NCBI RefSeq assembly: GCF_000243695.2
Contig: NZ_AHMN02000013.1
Span: 155,001 to 219,000, forward strand
Source: Leptospira kirschneri serovar Cynopteri str. 3522 CT
GTDB taxonomy: Bacteria; Spirochaetota; Leptospiria; Leptospirales; Leptospiraceae
Length of the DNA stretch: 64,000 nt
Reading direction: 5' to 3'
A model generated the notes under the pieces. The model had not been told where the DNA came from and did no database searches. It saw only the letters and a list, made by a program, of their open reading frames with translations. Positions 22,800 to 38,936 of this stretch are shown here, piece by piece (positions within the stretch are counted from its first letter, which is position 1; every line of letters begins with the position of its first letter). The translations under genes were made by a program, and so were the position numbers.

Positions 22800-24323
22800 A
22801 TGAATCCTGTGGTATTGGGAATAAGCGATTCGATAACGTCCGATTTTCCGGAGGAATATAAAAAATGGACCGGAGAAAAAAAAGTATTAGAACATTATAA
22901 AAAATCAATATATGATCTTCTGGAATTTTTAGAAATGAAGCCGGAAGTTCTTAAAGAAATTCTCACTGATTTTATAAGTATAGAACCGTCGTCTTTGGGA
23001 AAAGCAGGATACGGACATAGCGCACGGATCGCAAACGAACTCGGTTATACTGGATTTCGTTCTCATCTTATAGATTTAGGAGGAGCCAGTGTAACCGGCG
23101 CTCTGGGACAAGCGAAAATAATTCTTCAATCCGATCCTGAGGCGGTGATATTGATTGCGGCTGCTGATATTCCAAAATCCACGTTTAAACAGATATCCGA
23201 TCTAAAACGTTTGAACGAGACTGTATGTCATCCGTTATACGAGCTAAATTACGGGGCAACTTTGATTTCTATGTACGGACTTTTGATGAAAAGGATGATG
23301 TATGAAAACGACATTATCCAAGAAGATCTCGAAGAAATTACAAAAAAATTTAGAGCAAACGCTATTATAAATTCTAGAGCGAGTGTATACGGACAAGAAA
23401 TCACAGAAAAACAAATCACTAGAACCGTCGTCGACCCATATTCAGTACCTATGATTGCGATTGTAACCGATCATGGATTTGCCACTTTACTAGTATCCGA
23501 AAAGAAAGCAAAAAAACTGCAGACTCAAGGAAGGATCAAAAAAGAAATCAATCCAATGTATTTGATTGGAGCAGGGCAAGCAGTACATTCAGAATATTTT
23601 ATGTTTAAGGGGGATTTTGACACGCCTGCTGGAAGAGCGGGGGATCTGGCCTTTTTATCTGCAGGAATCGAAAGAGAAGAAATCGATTACGCATGGATTT
23701 ATGATTGTTTTGTCGGAATGGTGATTCTTCAATCTTCAGAATACTTCGGGATTTCAAAAAAAGAAGTTTCAGAAAGTCTAAAAAACGGAATTATAAAATT
23801 CAAAAATGGTAAAACGATTCAGGTTAATCAAATGGGAGGAATTTTAAATTATCAAGCCGCCATGTCCGTTTCTGCGGCGACCGGTTTGGTCGACGTAGCG
23901 GCTCATTACGGATTGTATTCTAAAGAATCGCCTAACGTTTTAATTACGCGTCCCGGAAAAACTTTATTGGGAGGAAACGGAGGAATTGACAGTATTAATT
24001 CGGTAGCTATTTTTTCATCCGAACCTTCCAAGTCAAAACCGAAAAAGATAAAAACAAAACGGCTTTTTTTAAATCAAAACTGGGCGGATGAGAATGAAAT
24101 CGGAACACTTTATTCTTCTACGACTGTAAATTTAAATCCAGGTTTTATTACAAAAACACCTTATTCATTAGCGCTCGTAAAAATGAAACCGGGTCGTTAT
24201 GTAATGGTAAACGTATTCAATTCAAAAGGAGAACTTTTAAAAACGGATCAAGATCTTCGGTTTGATTCTTCGAAATTAAAAATCCAAAATGAAAACGGCA
24301 TTTTGAAAGGAATTTTAATATAA
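22800..24323 (+). CDS. Thiolase-like protein fused to a DUF35-type OB domain (507 aa)
   Basis: Residues ~1-405 have the thiolase fold in the SCP2/non-catalytic subgroup: LIDLGGASVTGALGQA, GAGQAVHSEYF, DYAWIYDCFVGMVILQSSEYFG, NQMGGILNYQ. The nucleophilic Cys of true thiolases is missing (GGASVTG), and the C-terminal CxGGG motif is LGGNGGI, so ordinary thiolysis is unlikely. Residues ~420-507 (GTLYSSTTVNLNPGFITKTPYSLALVKMKPG) look like the OB half of a DUF35 protein without its zinc ribbon. DUF35 proteins normally partner with such thiolases as separate chains, so this is a fusion. A true catalytic thiolase would have to be elsewhere. Confidence 0.8.
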   Translation: MNPVVLGISDSITSDFPEEYKKWTGEKKVLEHYKKSIYDLLEFLEMKPEVLKEILTDFISIEPSSLGKAGYGHSARIANELGYTGFRSHLIDLGGASVTGALGQAKIILQSDPEAVILIAAADIPKSTFKQISDLKRLNETVCHPLYELNYGATLISMYGLLMKRMMYENDIIQEDLEEITKKFRANAIINSRASVYGQEITEKQITRTVVDPYSVPMIAIVTDHGFATLLVSEKKAKKLQTQGRIKKEINPMYLIGAGQAVHSEYFMFKGDFDTPAGRAGDLAFLSAGIEREEIDYAWIYDCFVGMVILQSSEYFGISKKEVSESLKNGIIKFKNGKTIQVNQMGGILNYQAAMSVSAATGLVDVAAHYGLYSKESPNVLITRPGKTLLGGNGGIDSINSVAIFSSEPSKSKPKKIKTKRLFLNQNWADENEIGTLYSSTTVNLNPGFITKTPYSLALVKMKPGRYVMVNVFNSKGELLKTDQDLRFDSSKLKIQNENGILKGILI

Positions 24324-24342
24324 ACTGAAAGAAATTTTTAAA

Positions 24343-24699
24343 ATGATCAGTCAGACATCTTCCAAGACTTCGCGAAATTTAGGATTGGATCGATTTATGC
24401 ACATAAAGGCTGAGAATGTTCGAACTGGGCAGGTTCGGGTTTTTAACGGTTCCGATTTAATTTTGGTTCCTGATTCTTCCCATGAAAAAGAAGGAACTAT
24501 GTTTCTTCACGGAAGAAGGGTCGAAAATTGTCTCAATCTTAGAAAATATTCCACTTTTTTTGTAGTTGCAGATTTTGTCTCTAAAACAGGATTTCCGGAT
24601 AAAATTAAGTTACAGGAAATCGGACCGGATGGGTCTGTTTTTGAAATTTCCGAAAGTAAAATAGATTGTTATCGAGTTATGGGAATATTTTTAGAATAA
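24343..24699 (+). CDS. Conserved-looking hypothetical protein (118 aa)
   Basis: No family recognised. Soluble, no signal peptide; the sequence alternates beta-strand-like segments (GQVRVFNGSDLILVP, STFFVVADFVS, SVFEISES). It starts 19 bases after the thiolase-like gene and is probably cotranscribed with it. The first 12 residues are Ser/Thr-rich; the internal ATG at 24397 (MHIKAENV) is a possible alternative start. Confidence 0.6.
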   Translation: MISQTSSKTSRNLGLDRFMHIKAENVRTGQVRVFNGSDLILVPDSSHEKEGTMFLHGRRVENCLNLRKYSTFFVVADFVSKTGFPDKIKLQEIGPDGSVFEISESKIDCYRVMGIFLE

Positions 24700-24777
24700 G
24701 AATTACTTTCTGCTGGATTTGAACTCCTATAAAAATAGAATCCGTAATGAGACATTCTTTCCTAGGGGAATCCAATC

Positions 24778-25005
24778 ATGGTCCAAAAGAAGAAGACCAA
24801 AGTTCAAAAAACGACGTCTAAAAAAAGTAAAGGCTCTGTAAATTCTTCGATTACAAAAAACGATATTCGACTTTCTGATATGTTGGATCTTGCCGCGGAA
24901 GAGTTCGTAAAAACGATCGAAATTATGGCAAGGCTGACTTCCGGAAATAGAACAAAGCTCAAAAATTCTATCAAAACTGCGGCTAAGAATATTCTAAAAG
25001 ATTGA
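24778..25005 (+). CDS. Small basic protein (75 aa)
   Basis: About 25 Lys/Ser/Thr-rich residues (VQKKKTKVQKTTSKKSKGS) precede a helical segment (DIRLSDMLDLAAEEFVKTIEIMARLTSGNRTKLKNSIKTAAKNILKD). The layout, a charged disordered tail plus a short helical domain, would suit nucleic-acid or protein binding, but no family is recognised. ATG 24778 follows CTAGGGGAATCC. A separate, much shorter Lys-rich protein is encoded at 28183-28260. Confidence 0.6.
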   Translation: MVQKKKTKVQKTTSKKSKGSVNSSITKNDIRLSDMLDLAAEEFVKTIEIMARLTSGNRTKLKNSIKTAAKNILKD

Positions 25006-25141
25006 TAAATGATTTTTTTAAATGATCCGTTTTCTAATTGAGTCAATTTTTTTCCAAAAAGTGAAAACGTTTCATAAAACTTTGGAAAAAAATTTCCAAA
25101 ATTGATTCGATTTTTTAAGAGAATTGTAGTCAACTATAGAT

Positions 25142-25258
25142 ATGGAAAACTTATTTCTGATCACTCTACTATTCTTAATTTTATTTGAGCAGTATAAAAC
25201 CAGGGTTTCCCGGGAAAAAGTTCCGATTCGTGCTTTAAAACAGTACGTCCATCGTTAA
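25142..25258 (+). CDS. Possible 38-residue single-pass membrane peptide
   Basis: ATG 25142 opens MENLFLITLLFLILFEQYKT, a perfect short membrane helix, then a basic tail (RVSREKVPIRALKQYVHR). A hairpin with T-run follows 20 bases after the stop. The ribosome binding site is weak (GAGAA), and no homologue comes to mind, so it may be a real small protein or chance. Confidence 0.35.
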   Translation: MENLFLITLLFLILFEQYKTRVSREKVPIRALKQYVHR

Positions 25259-25277
25259 CATTCTATTCTTGATTGAG

Positions 25278-25306
25278 ACCGGGAGCTTCCCGGTTTCCCA
25301 CTTTTT
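25278..25306 (+). terminator. Rho-independent terminator candidate
   Basis: ACCGGGA (25278-25284) and TCCCGGT (25288-25294) form a GC-rich 7-bp stem with a 3-base loop, followed by TTCCCACTTTTT. It would end the transcript from 24778 or from the small frame at 25142. Confidence 0.65.
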
Positions 25307-25465
25307 AATCTAACAGCGATTTGGTGTGCGAATTTACGATTCGTTTACCGTAAAAAAAATGGATGTGGGAACTACTATAAAATACAAAAAGAATCATCGT
25401 ACAATCAGATTTTTGTACAAAAATCCTTGTTTTACGAGCATCATCAAAATTTAAATCCCATTTTA

Positions 25466-25676
25466 ACGTAAGTTCGGCTGAGAAAAAATTTTCTAAAAGT
25501 ATGAGTTCCTACAATTTTAGAATTCGTTCGTAAAATCGTGGTTTGCAGTAGTTCCCACGTCATTTTATAGACAAACCTAAGTTTTGTGGTAGTTCCTACA
25601 TTTAAAGAATCAATCTGTAGAGTTCAGATTCCAATTTTTTTCAGAATCATGGGTTTTTCTCCACGAACTAGTGTAT
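25466..25676. repeat. Family B-type intergenic repeat carrying GGAACT motifs (longer copy)
   Basis: Closely related to 38674-38842: both have TAACG..AGTTCGG, TTTTCTAAAAGTATGAGTTC, TAGTTCCCAC, and CAGATTCCAA..TTTTTTTCAGAAT in order. This copy has an extra ~40 bases that repeat the TAGTTCCTAC segment. Non-coding. A further GGAACT motif is at 25367; the rest of 25307-25795 holds no gene. Confidence 0.65.
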
Positions 25677-25795
25677 CGCCAAACTCGTTTGAGTGCAAAA
25701 TATTGAATAATGGAATGCCGTTAATTTTTGGTAGTATTTTCATACTTTAGAGAGTTGAAACATTCCTATTCTATTGAAATCTTGTCTTAAGTACT

Positions 25796-26046
<251 letters not shown>

Positions 26047-26050
<4 letters not shown>

Positions 26051-27171
26051 CTTCTTTTGCAGAACCTAAAGTAATTTACCAAGAAGCCAATCCATACGGA
26101 ACTTTTACTGCGTATTTAGAAGACGACGGAAGAACAGTTTATCTTTATCTTCAAGCGGAACAAAATCCGGAATTTGGAATCAAGTCCGTATGGGTTTGTA
26201 ATCGAATAGAAGCTCCCGAAAAAAGAAGTATCGAAGATCTTTCTAACGGTTTGGCTCCGATTCTTCTTAACACTGAAGTAAACGAATCAAAACCTCATCC
26301 TGCTTTAGAAGAAAAAGATCTTTATTTTATCTGGACGGAAGAAGGGGATGGAGTCGCTCTTTTTTACAAAGAAAACTTGATCGCCTTTCTTCCTCCTTGG
26401 TCTGGAATCAAAGGGTTTCATGGGTATTCTATCCATGCCAAAGTAGAAGCACTTACGGCGTATCCTTTGGGTAATTCAGAGTTCGGAATGATTCCAGATC
26501 GTGTTAATGTTTCTAGAAATTTTTGGGAGGCTCGTTCTAAATCGGGAGCGTGGAAGGAAATTCAGGAAAGAAGACTTTTTTTCCTGGAATCTATATTCGG
26601 AAAACATGATAAATACTGGTCTGCAGATGGAGGAAAATATCCTCAATTAGGAATAACACGTTTTCGATCGGAGAAATATCCAGAAATTCTAATATATTCT
26701 ACGATAGGAATGAGCGCTCAAAATATGCCCACCGTGGAACTCTTTCATAAGGATTATGAGAACTATTCAAGAATTGAACTGATTTTTGCGGTTAAGATTG
26801 GTTCGGAAGGATTGGAAAGATCAGAATCCTGGGTTCCACATTTAATCGGAGAATTGATTCGTTTTCCTTGGAATATGGCCAAGTGGTTTGGGAATGGACA
26901 TACAATCACCATGTCTAGAAAAGACCCGGAAGCGCTTTATTTAAATTTTACTTCTATTCTTTTTAGAGATCTTACTTCTTTTTCAAATACTCCGGATTTA
27001 ACGGGATTTATCTCCGAAAACGGAAAACGGGTTCGTTTTTTGACTTTATTACCTTTATCCGAAGAAGAAAAAGAATATGCGCAAAAAGATGGAATTCAAT
27101 CTTTCGAGCGTATATGGAACGAAAAAAAATTTCCTTGGTATCACGACTCCGAAAGACAATCCCTAATATAA
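26047..27171 (+). CDS. Suppressor-of-fused (SUFU)-domain protein (374 aa)
   Basis: The C-terminal half (~185-365) fits the bacterial SUFU domain: ILIYSTIGMSAQNMP, then YSRIELIFAVKIG, and the closing FLTLLPLSEEEKEYAQKDG, in the family order. Bacterial SUFU proteins are mostly found as immunity proteins in polymorphic-toxin clusters or as orphans. The first ~180 residues form another beta-rich domain (FTAYLEDDGRTVYLYLQAEQ) that I do not recognise. No toxin gene is adjacent. Starts by 4-base overlap with an 84-residue gene. An inverted repeat ATAAAAACG/CGTTTTTAT at 27286-27312 may end the transcript. Confidence 0.65.
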
Positions 27172-27285
27172 AAATAGGAATTATTTTTGGCTGATTTGAT
27201 AACAATAAACGAATGTACTATCTTCAAAATTTTAGGTTCTGAAAATTATGATACTTAAGTTATCTAAAGCGAAATTTTTGATGAG

Positions 27286-27312
27286 ATAAAAACGAAACTC
27301 ATCCGTTTTTAT
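27286..27312 (+). terminator. Possible terminator after the SUFU gene
   Basis: ATAAAAACG (27286-27294) pairs with CGTTTTTAT (27304-27312). Low-GC stem, 115 bases after the stop; a weak candidate. Confidence 0.35.
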
Positions 27313-27376
27313 GATCGTTTAAATGAATTGAGGTCGCTTTGTTCTTTATGAATCGTTTTGGTGGATAGGTTGTAAA

Positions 27377-28063
<687 letters not shown>

Positions 28064-28110
28064 GACTGAATTGATAAGCGAAAACGTTTGAAAGATCGTA
28101 TTTAAAAAGA

Positions 28111-28136
28111 AAAACCCGCTTCTCGAAGCGGGTTTT
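28111..28136. terminator. Strong bidirectional terminator
   Basis: AAAACCCGCTT and AAGCGGGTTTT form an 11-bp stem with loop CTCG. Flanking A and T runs let it work for the + gene ending at 28063 and the minus-strand small gene ending at 28183. Confidence 0.85.
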
Positions 28137-28182
28137 AAAATTTCATCCCTTCTTTAGAATGAAAATGTGTTGCTAGATTTAC

Positions 28183-28265
<83 letters not shown>

Positions 28266-28314
28266 ATTCCTCCGTGTTACTAACGTTGAGTCTTAAGAGA
28301 TCTTAAAGCTTAAC

Positions 28315-28348
<34 letters not shown>

Positions 28349-28401
28349 AAAAATGTAAAGTGTTTTAATATTTTTTTACATTTTTTTTTAATTTATTTAT
28401 C

Positions 28402-30776
<2,375 letters not shown>

Positions 30777-30780
<4 letters not shown>

Positions 30781-32061
30781 GATGGAAACCTCAGATCATG
30801 AATCGAAATCATCGTGCGGTTCTTCCAAGTAAGAACCAATGGATCTTTTTCTATACTCTCTTCTACTTCCCAGCCAGCTGAAAGTAGGTTTTTACTGAAG
30901 TCTGAATTTTTGTGAACTTTGAAATTTTTTCCAGAGGTTTTTAAGGAAATGGTATTTTCGCTTTTTCTAATAACTCCTACTAAGAGATCGTATTCTTCGT
31001 TCCAGGAGATTTCTTTTAAGTAGGATTCCACCAAATTTTTAATATTATTTAGACTTTGAAAGGCTCTCGAGGTTCTAACGGAATATAAAGCTCCTAATAT
31101 ATAACAAAGAACTAATACAGAAACCTGATTTGTGATCCCTAACTTCAAAATGACGAAGTATGTTTCTTCTCCTTCTGAATTCAGGAATTCAATAAGTTCA
31201 CCAGGTTCTCTGGAAAGGATTTCGATACGAATGGTTCCGATCATTGGCGGTTCTGCTGCTTCTAAAAATTTTCTAATTTTGCCGGCCGTCTCCAGCTCTT
31301 TTCTGTATTTTTTATTTTCCGCTACTTGAGAAGAAAGGATATGATTATGAACCGCGATTCCACATTTTCCAGAAAGAAAACTTAGGTCTTGCCTGACTGA
31401 ATCTTTGGGAATATTGGATACGGCCAAAAAACCGAAAAGGGTTTCTCTATAAACAAAAGGTAATATAAAGTTTGCTCTGAGACTTACAAAATCTTCGTTG
31501 ATTTCGTGATTCTGATCCTGTTCTCCTATGATGACTCCGTTTTTCTTGTTCAAAATGTATTTTAAAAGTTTTGAATCTGGATTGATTCCGTCGTGAGTGA
31601 TCACTTTTCTTTGTTTCTTTTTTGCGTAAGTGTAAAGTTCAAAAGTTTTTAAGTCATTGTTGAGTAAAGCTAGTTTTCCGTAATTACTTTCAGTTAACCT
31701 TACTAAGTCCGGGAAAACATTTTTGATCAAACCTTCTTGATCGAATTTTCTATAGGCCAATCGGGAAGAGCGCGGATCGTCGCTTAAATATTCGGAAATT
31801 AGAATAGACTTAAGTTTACCGCTGAGTTTTTCTTGAAGTGGAAATAGTATAAAAACCGCAAATATCAAAGTAGAAAGTAGACTTACTTCCATATAGTATT
31901 CGATTGCATTTGGAACTGCGGAGAGAATAAAAAAATAGATTCCCAAAGCGATCAGAACCGAACTTCCTTTTGCGAATAGATTGATGATTGTGGAAATGAG
32001 ATAATAATCCGTAACTAAAGAACGGAATGTTTCTTTAAATCTGCTGTTGGTATTTTTGCTT

Positions 32062-32081
<20 letters not shown>
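30777..32081 (-). CDS. Membrane protein with GAF domain, partner of the SpoIIE phosphatase (434 aa)
   Basis: Two or so membrane helices (~42-62 and ~68-85) precede a GAF-like domain (~140-265: LALLNNDLKTFELYTY, ILPFVYRETLFGFLAVSN) and a linker with coiled-coil character. The last ~150 residues loosely resemble a PP2C fold (YFVILKLGITNQVSVLVLCYILGALYSV) but lack the metal-binding aspartates of the downstream phosphatase, so it may be a degenerate, regulatory copy. Overlaps ArgJ by 20 bases at its start and the phosphatase by four at its end. Confidence 0.65.
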
Positions 32082-33219
<1,138 letters not shown>

Positions 33220-33288
33220 GAATAAGATCCCTTAAACGAGTTGATTGGATCTATATTTGGAAAATTATCTCTGTCGAAAAGAAGAAAT

Positions 33289-35371
<2,083 letters not shown>

Positions 35372-35858
35372 GATTCCTATACTTTTTTACTGATTGATCG
35401 CAGTTTTTTACAAACCGATTTTCTAAAAAAGAAAATCGGGACTGCAAGAGTACCAGTAGGTTCTATCTTTTTAATATTTCAGAAATTCGTTACAATTGAA
35501 ATACGAAAAAATTACAAACTACAGAAATTCGATCTACTTTTCAAAGACGACCGACTTTGTTATCCGGATGTCATCTTTTCAGTAGCAATTATAACTTGCG
35601 GAGAGTTCCATATTTTTGAGCATTCCTCGAAAAATTGTAGAGGAATTGAATGGAAGAACTCAAGCAGCCACTTCAGGCGAATCAACTTAAGAGCTATCGT
35701 AACATGCTCCGATCTGGATATTTTATTTTGGAGAATACATATACTTCGTGTTAAGAAATAGAAGTTTTACCGTAAAACTCGGACTTGTGGGAACTTCCAC
35801 TCTGAGAAAGTTCAATAAAAAAAATGAAAAGACTAAAACTTGCTCCAAAAAATAAATC
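35372..35858. other. phoB upstream region, no gene seen
   Basis: Holds the hairpin at 35415-35439 and a TGTGGGAACTTCC motif near 35788. A 133-codon forward frame exists at 35360-35761 but overlaps the phoB start, has no ribosome binding site and no protein-like pattern, so I do not call it. Confidence 0.4.
35415..35439 (-). promoter_or_regulatory. Leader hairpin upstream of the phoB-like gene
   Basis: CCGATTTTCT and AGAAAATCGG pair over 10 bp with a 5-base loop. In the minus-strand transcript it would sit 44 bases before the ATG of the response regulator. It could be a leader hairpin or an operator; no T-run follows it on that strand. Confidence 0.4.
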
Positions 35859-35863
35859 TAATA

Positions 35864-35962
35864 GATTTATTGAAAAATGAATTCACCATTTGTTTTTGTT
35901 GAATTAAAATGGGTAATTGAAGCAGTTTTGTAAATCACCACAATGGAATTTTTCAACAAATC
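35864..35962. mobile_element. MITE-like element, family A (diverged ends)
   Basis: GATTTATTGAAAAATGAATTC and AATTTTTCAACAAATC are inverted; the mutation GAGTTG to GATTTA is matched on the other side, so the ends stay complementary. Left flank TAATA is not preserved on the right (TGATG). Confidence 0.75.
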
Positions 35963-35974
35963 TGATGCTGAAAG

Positions 35975-36030
35975 CGTGGTCCTAGATTCGCTCAAATTTT
36001 CTTACGCTGAATTCACATGATTGATGTTTA
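35975..36030 (-). repeat. Solo left end of a family B repeat
   Basis: On the minus strand it reads CATGTGAATTCAGCGTAAG then AAAATTTGAGCGAATC, matching the left part of copies at 7564 and 56111. The rest of 36031-36229 holds nothing recognisable. Confidence 0.5.
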
Positions 36031-36229
36031 AACGATTAGCTACCTTATTGTATAGTTCTGAGTAAGACAAATTTTGATAAAAACTCAAAATACATGCGTA
36101 AACTAGAATATAAGAAAATTAAGAAATAAATCCTGAGTTTCCCGAGAACCTAATTTAGAGAAACGGAAACAAAAAAGTAGATTAAAATATTCAATTACAA
36201 AAGGTATTTTTTCTGTAAGTTGTTCGTTC

Positions 36230-36667
36230 TTACTCTTCCGAAAATCCTTTGTTGTCTAACTGAGAGTTGATTTTTCGGATTAGAGTACGTTGACGGAAAA
36301 TGGAAAAAACCAAAAATCCGCCAAGTAGTAAGGCGCCTATTAAATAAACTTCATTTAAACTCTTTAATCTTTCGTGTTCTTCTTCGATCGCTTTAATACT
36401 TTCCAAATGGGAAATTAGAAAATAGAAGTTGTCCGCCTTGGACCATTCTTTTTTAGATTCTTCTCGGATTTGACTGATTAAGACCGCAGCTTCTTCTTTT
36501 TTCATTTTTTGAAGAAAAGGAAAAATCCGATCAAGGTCAGAATTGAGATATTCTTTTGCACTCATTGTGGGTTTGGAAGTTGTATCCGCAAAAGCGTTAT
36601 TTGTTGGAATCAAAACGAAAAAAATCAATAAGGAGAAAAGAAAAGTTCTAAAAGTAGTTGGATTCAT
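36230..36667 (-). CDS. Hypothetical exported protein of the ECF operon (145 aa)
   Basis: Signal peptide (MNPTTFRTFLFSLLIFFVLIPTNNAFA), a helical periplasmic part (MSAKEYLNSDLDRIFPFLQKMKKEEAAVLISQIREE ...) and a membrane helix near ~108-126 with a short basic tail. The helical part could act as a sensor. It overlaps the anti-sigma-like gene by four bases and is the last gene of the operon. Family not recognised. Confidence 0.6.
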   Translation of the reverse strand: MNPTTFRTFLFSLLIFFVLIPTNNAFADTTSKPTMSAKEYLNSDLDRIFPFLQKMKKEEAAVLISQIREESKKEWSKADNFYFLISHLESIKAIEEEHERLKSLNEVYLIGALLLGGFLVFSIFRQRTLIRKINSQLDNKGFSEE

Positions 36668-37018
36668 TCAAAAAAGCCTAATTTATTTTTCCATTCTTTG
36701 GTATATGGATTTCTATAATGGACAAGATAGATTCCGATTAAAATTGCGAAAACACAAAAGAGAATACTACTCGTGATTAAAATAAAAGCGAGCATACCGG
36801 TCTGTATCAAAAATCCAAGATCCAGAAAAAATAAAACGGATAGAGGAGAAAATCCAAGAAGGAACAGACCCGATAATATGATTTTAATATGACGTACTGG
36901 AACTATGTGTAACATTACTCTGCGCTTTAAGTCTGGTGGAACGGGAGTATTTGTCTGAGAATTTAGAGTTTCGTCTTCGAAAAAGTGAAGTTTTTCCTCG
37001 AGTTCCGCCGGAACGAAA

Positions 37019-37035
<17 letters not shown>
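36664..37035 (-). CDS. Two-helix membrane protein, probable anti-sigma partner (123 aa)
   Basis: N-terminal ~45 cytoplasmic residues (FVPAELEEKLHFFEDETLNS ... PPDLKRRVMLHI) resemble the sigma-binding region of anti-sigma factors, followed by two membrane helices (~53-75, ~82-105). Its start overlaps the ECF sigma gene by 17 bases. No zinc motif is seen. Role inferred from position. Confidence 0.6.
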
Positions 37036-37602
<567 letters not shown>

Positions 37603-37603
<1 letters not shown>

Positions 37604-37998
37604 CAGGATCGGGAAAATTTATAATAACAGAGTAATCCGAGACCGGTTCCAAGCGGGACAAGTCCGCCGAGCATTGCAAGTGATTGTCCTAAAACAGAAA
37701 TGAATCCGATGGAAAGTGCAATTCCTACAAAGGTAAGAATCAAACCTAAAAAGAAAGAATAAGTTCTAAGATCGAAAGTTTCTTTTTTATAAAGTCCTGC
37801 TTTGATAATTTCGATTCTTTGTCTATACCACCAATAAAAAACAAAAAATAATAAGGCAGATCCGAATACAATTCCAAAGATAGGAACCAAGTAGAGAACC
37901 ACTTTGTAATCGGATCCGGAATTGGAACTTTGATTCTGAAGATGTTTCAGAATCAAATCCAGGGTTTCTAAGAGTTTAGCTTTTTCTTCCGGATTCAT
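37603..37998 (-). CDS. Membrane protein of the ECF operon (131 aa)
   Basis: A short helical N-terminus (EEKAKLLETLDLILKHLQNQ) and three membrane helices (~33-58, ~78-102, ~105-125) separated by the basic loop YRQRIEIIKAGLYKKETFD. Resembles small DUF6249-like membrane proteins found near ECF sigma genes in other phyla, but I cannot confirm the family. Its ATG overlaps the stop of the 57-residue gene by four bases. Confidence 0.6.
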
Positions 37999-38168
37999 CT
38001 TACAAGGACTGCCGCTTTTTTATTTTCGGCTTTAGTCTTGAAATAAGGAATTCTTTCTTCGATTCCAGGACGATTGACTAAGGATTGATACCATTCTTCT
38101 TCTTGAAAACTCTCCTTTAAAAATGAACTACGTATTTCTTCTTGAAATAAGTTTTTGATAATCTTCAT
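37995..38168 (-). CDS. 57-residue protein, first gene of the ECF operon
   Basis: ATG 38168-38166 has a good AAGGAAG eight bases upstream. The product is soluble and charged (MKIIKNLFQEEIRSSFLKES ... RIPYFKTKAENKKAAVLVR). Its TGA overlaps the ATG of the following membrane gene (ATGA), which strongly supports it as a coding gene despite its size. No family recognised; as a leader gene it may be a regulator of the sigma factor. Confidence 0.65.
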   Translation of the reverse strand: MKIIKNLFQEEIRSSFLKESFQEEEWYQSLVNRPGIEERIPYFKTKAENKKAAVLVR

Positions 38169-38673
38169 TGTTTTTTACTTCCTTTATGATTGCAATATTA
38201 GAAAATTTTAATTTTCTATTGGAACTATTCCGAAATTTAACCATTCACAATTTTATTTTATGTATGAGTTCCCACACTTCGGATCAGTTTTTTAGAAAAC
38301 GATTCAAAGTTACTTCTATTTTCATTTGTTATAAAATCGGATGGTTTTCTATTTGATCGGCCGATTTTATGTCTTATTAAAATGATCGGCAGATAGTAAA
38401 TTTTTCAAGAATCATTTTATCCACAATTTCTATGGCGCATACTAGATGAAGAAAAAAATACTTTTAGGTGTTTATTTCAAAATTTTAAGGAAAGTTATAC
38501 AATAGAATGTTTAAAACTCTGTCTTTAAACGGGACTTTTTCTTAAAATTGGAACTTTCAAAAATGTATTATGCAAATTATAATTGGTCGAAAAGAACAGA
38601 ATTTGTAGGAACTCATATAAATTATGTCTTATTTCTATGGGTTTACTGGTTTTTAAAATGTTACTCTGCTAAA
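38169..38673. other. Upstream region of the ECF operon, no further gene
   Basis: Contains the presumed promoter of the operon and GGAACT-type motifs near 38268 (reverse sense) and 38608. No supported frame. Confidence 0.4.
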
Positions 38674-38842
38674 TAACGTGAGTTCGGAGTAAGAATTTTC
38701 TAAAAGTATGAGTTCCTACAATTTTGGAATTTTTTCATAAAATTGTGATTTGTGGTAGTTCCCACATTTTAGGAATCGATCTGTAAAGTCCAGATTCCAA
38801 CTTTTTTCAGAATTATTGTTTTTTTACTTCGGACTCGCGTTA
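38674..38842. repeat. Family B-type repeat with 17-bp terminal inverted repeats
   Basis: Left end TAACGTGAGTTCGGAGT; the reverse complement of the right end is TAACGCGAGTCCGAAGT (14 of 17 match). Interior carries AGTTCCTACA and TAGTTCCCACA motifs and matches 25466-25676. One more GGAACTAC motif follows at 38860. Confidence 0.7.
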
Positions 38843-38936
38843 ACTATATACGACGGTTTTGTGGGAACTACAGCAGTTTATTAGAAATTTCTAAAGGATT
38901 ATTTGTTTATACTTTTTTGAGATTTAGAGGCATCCC

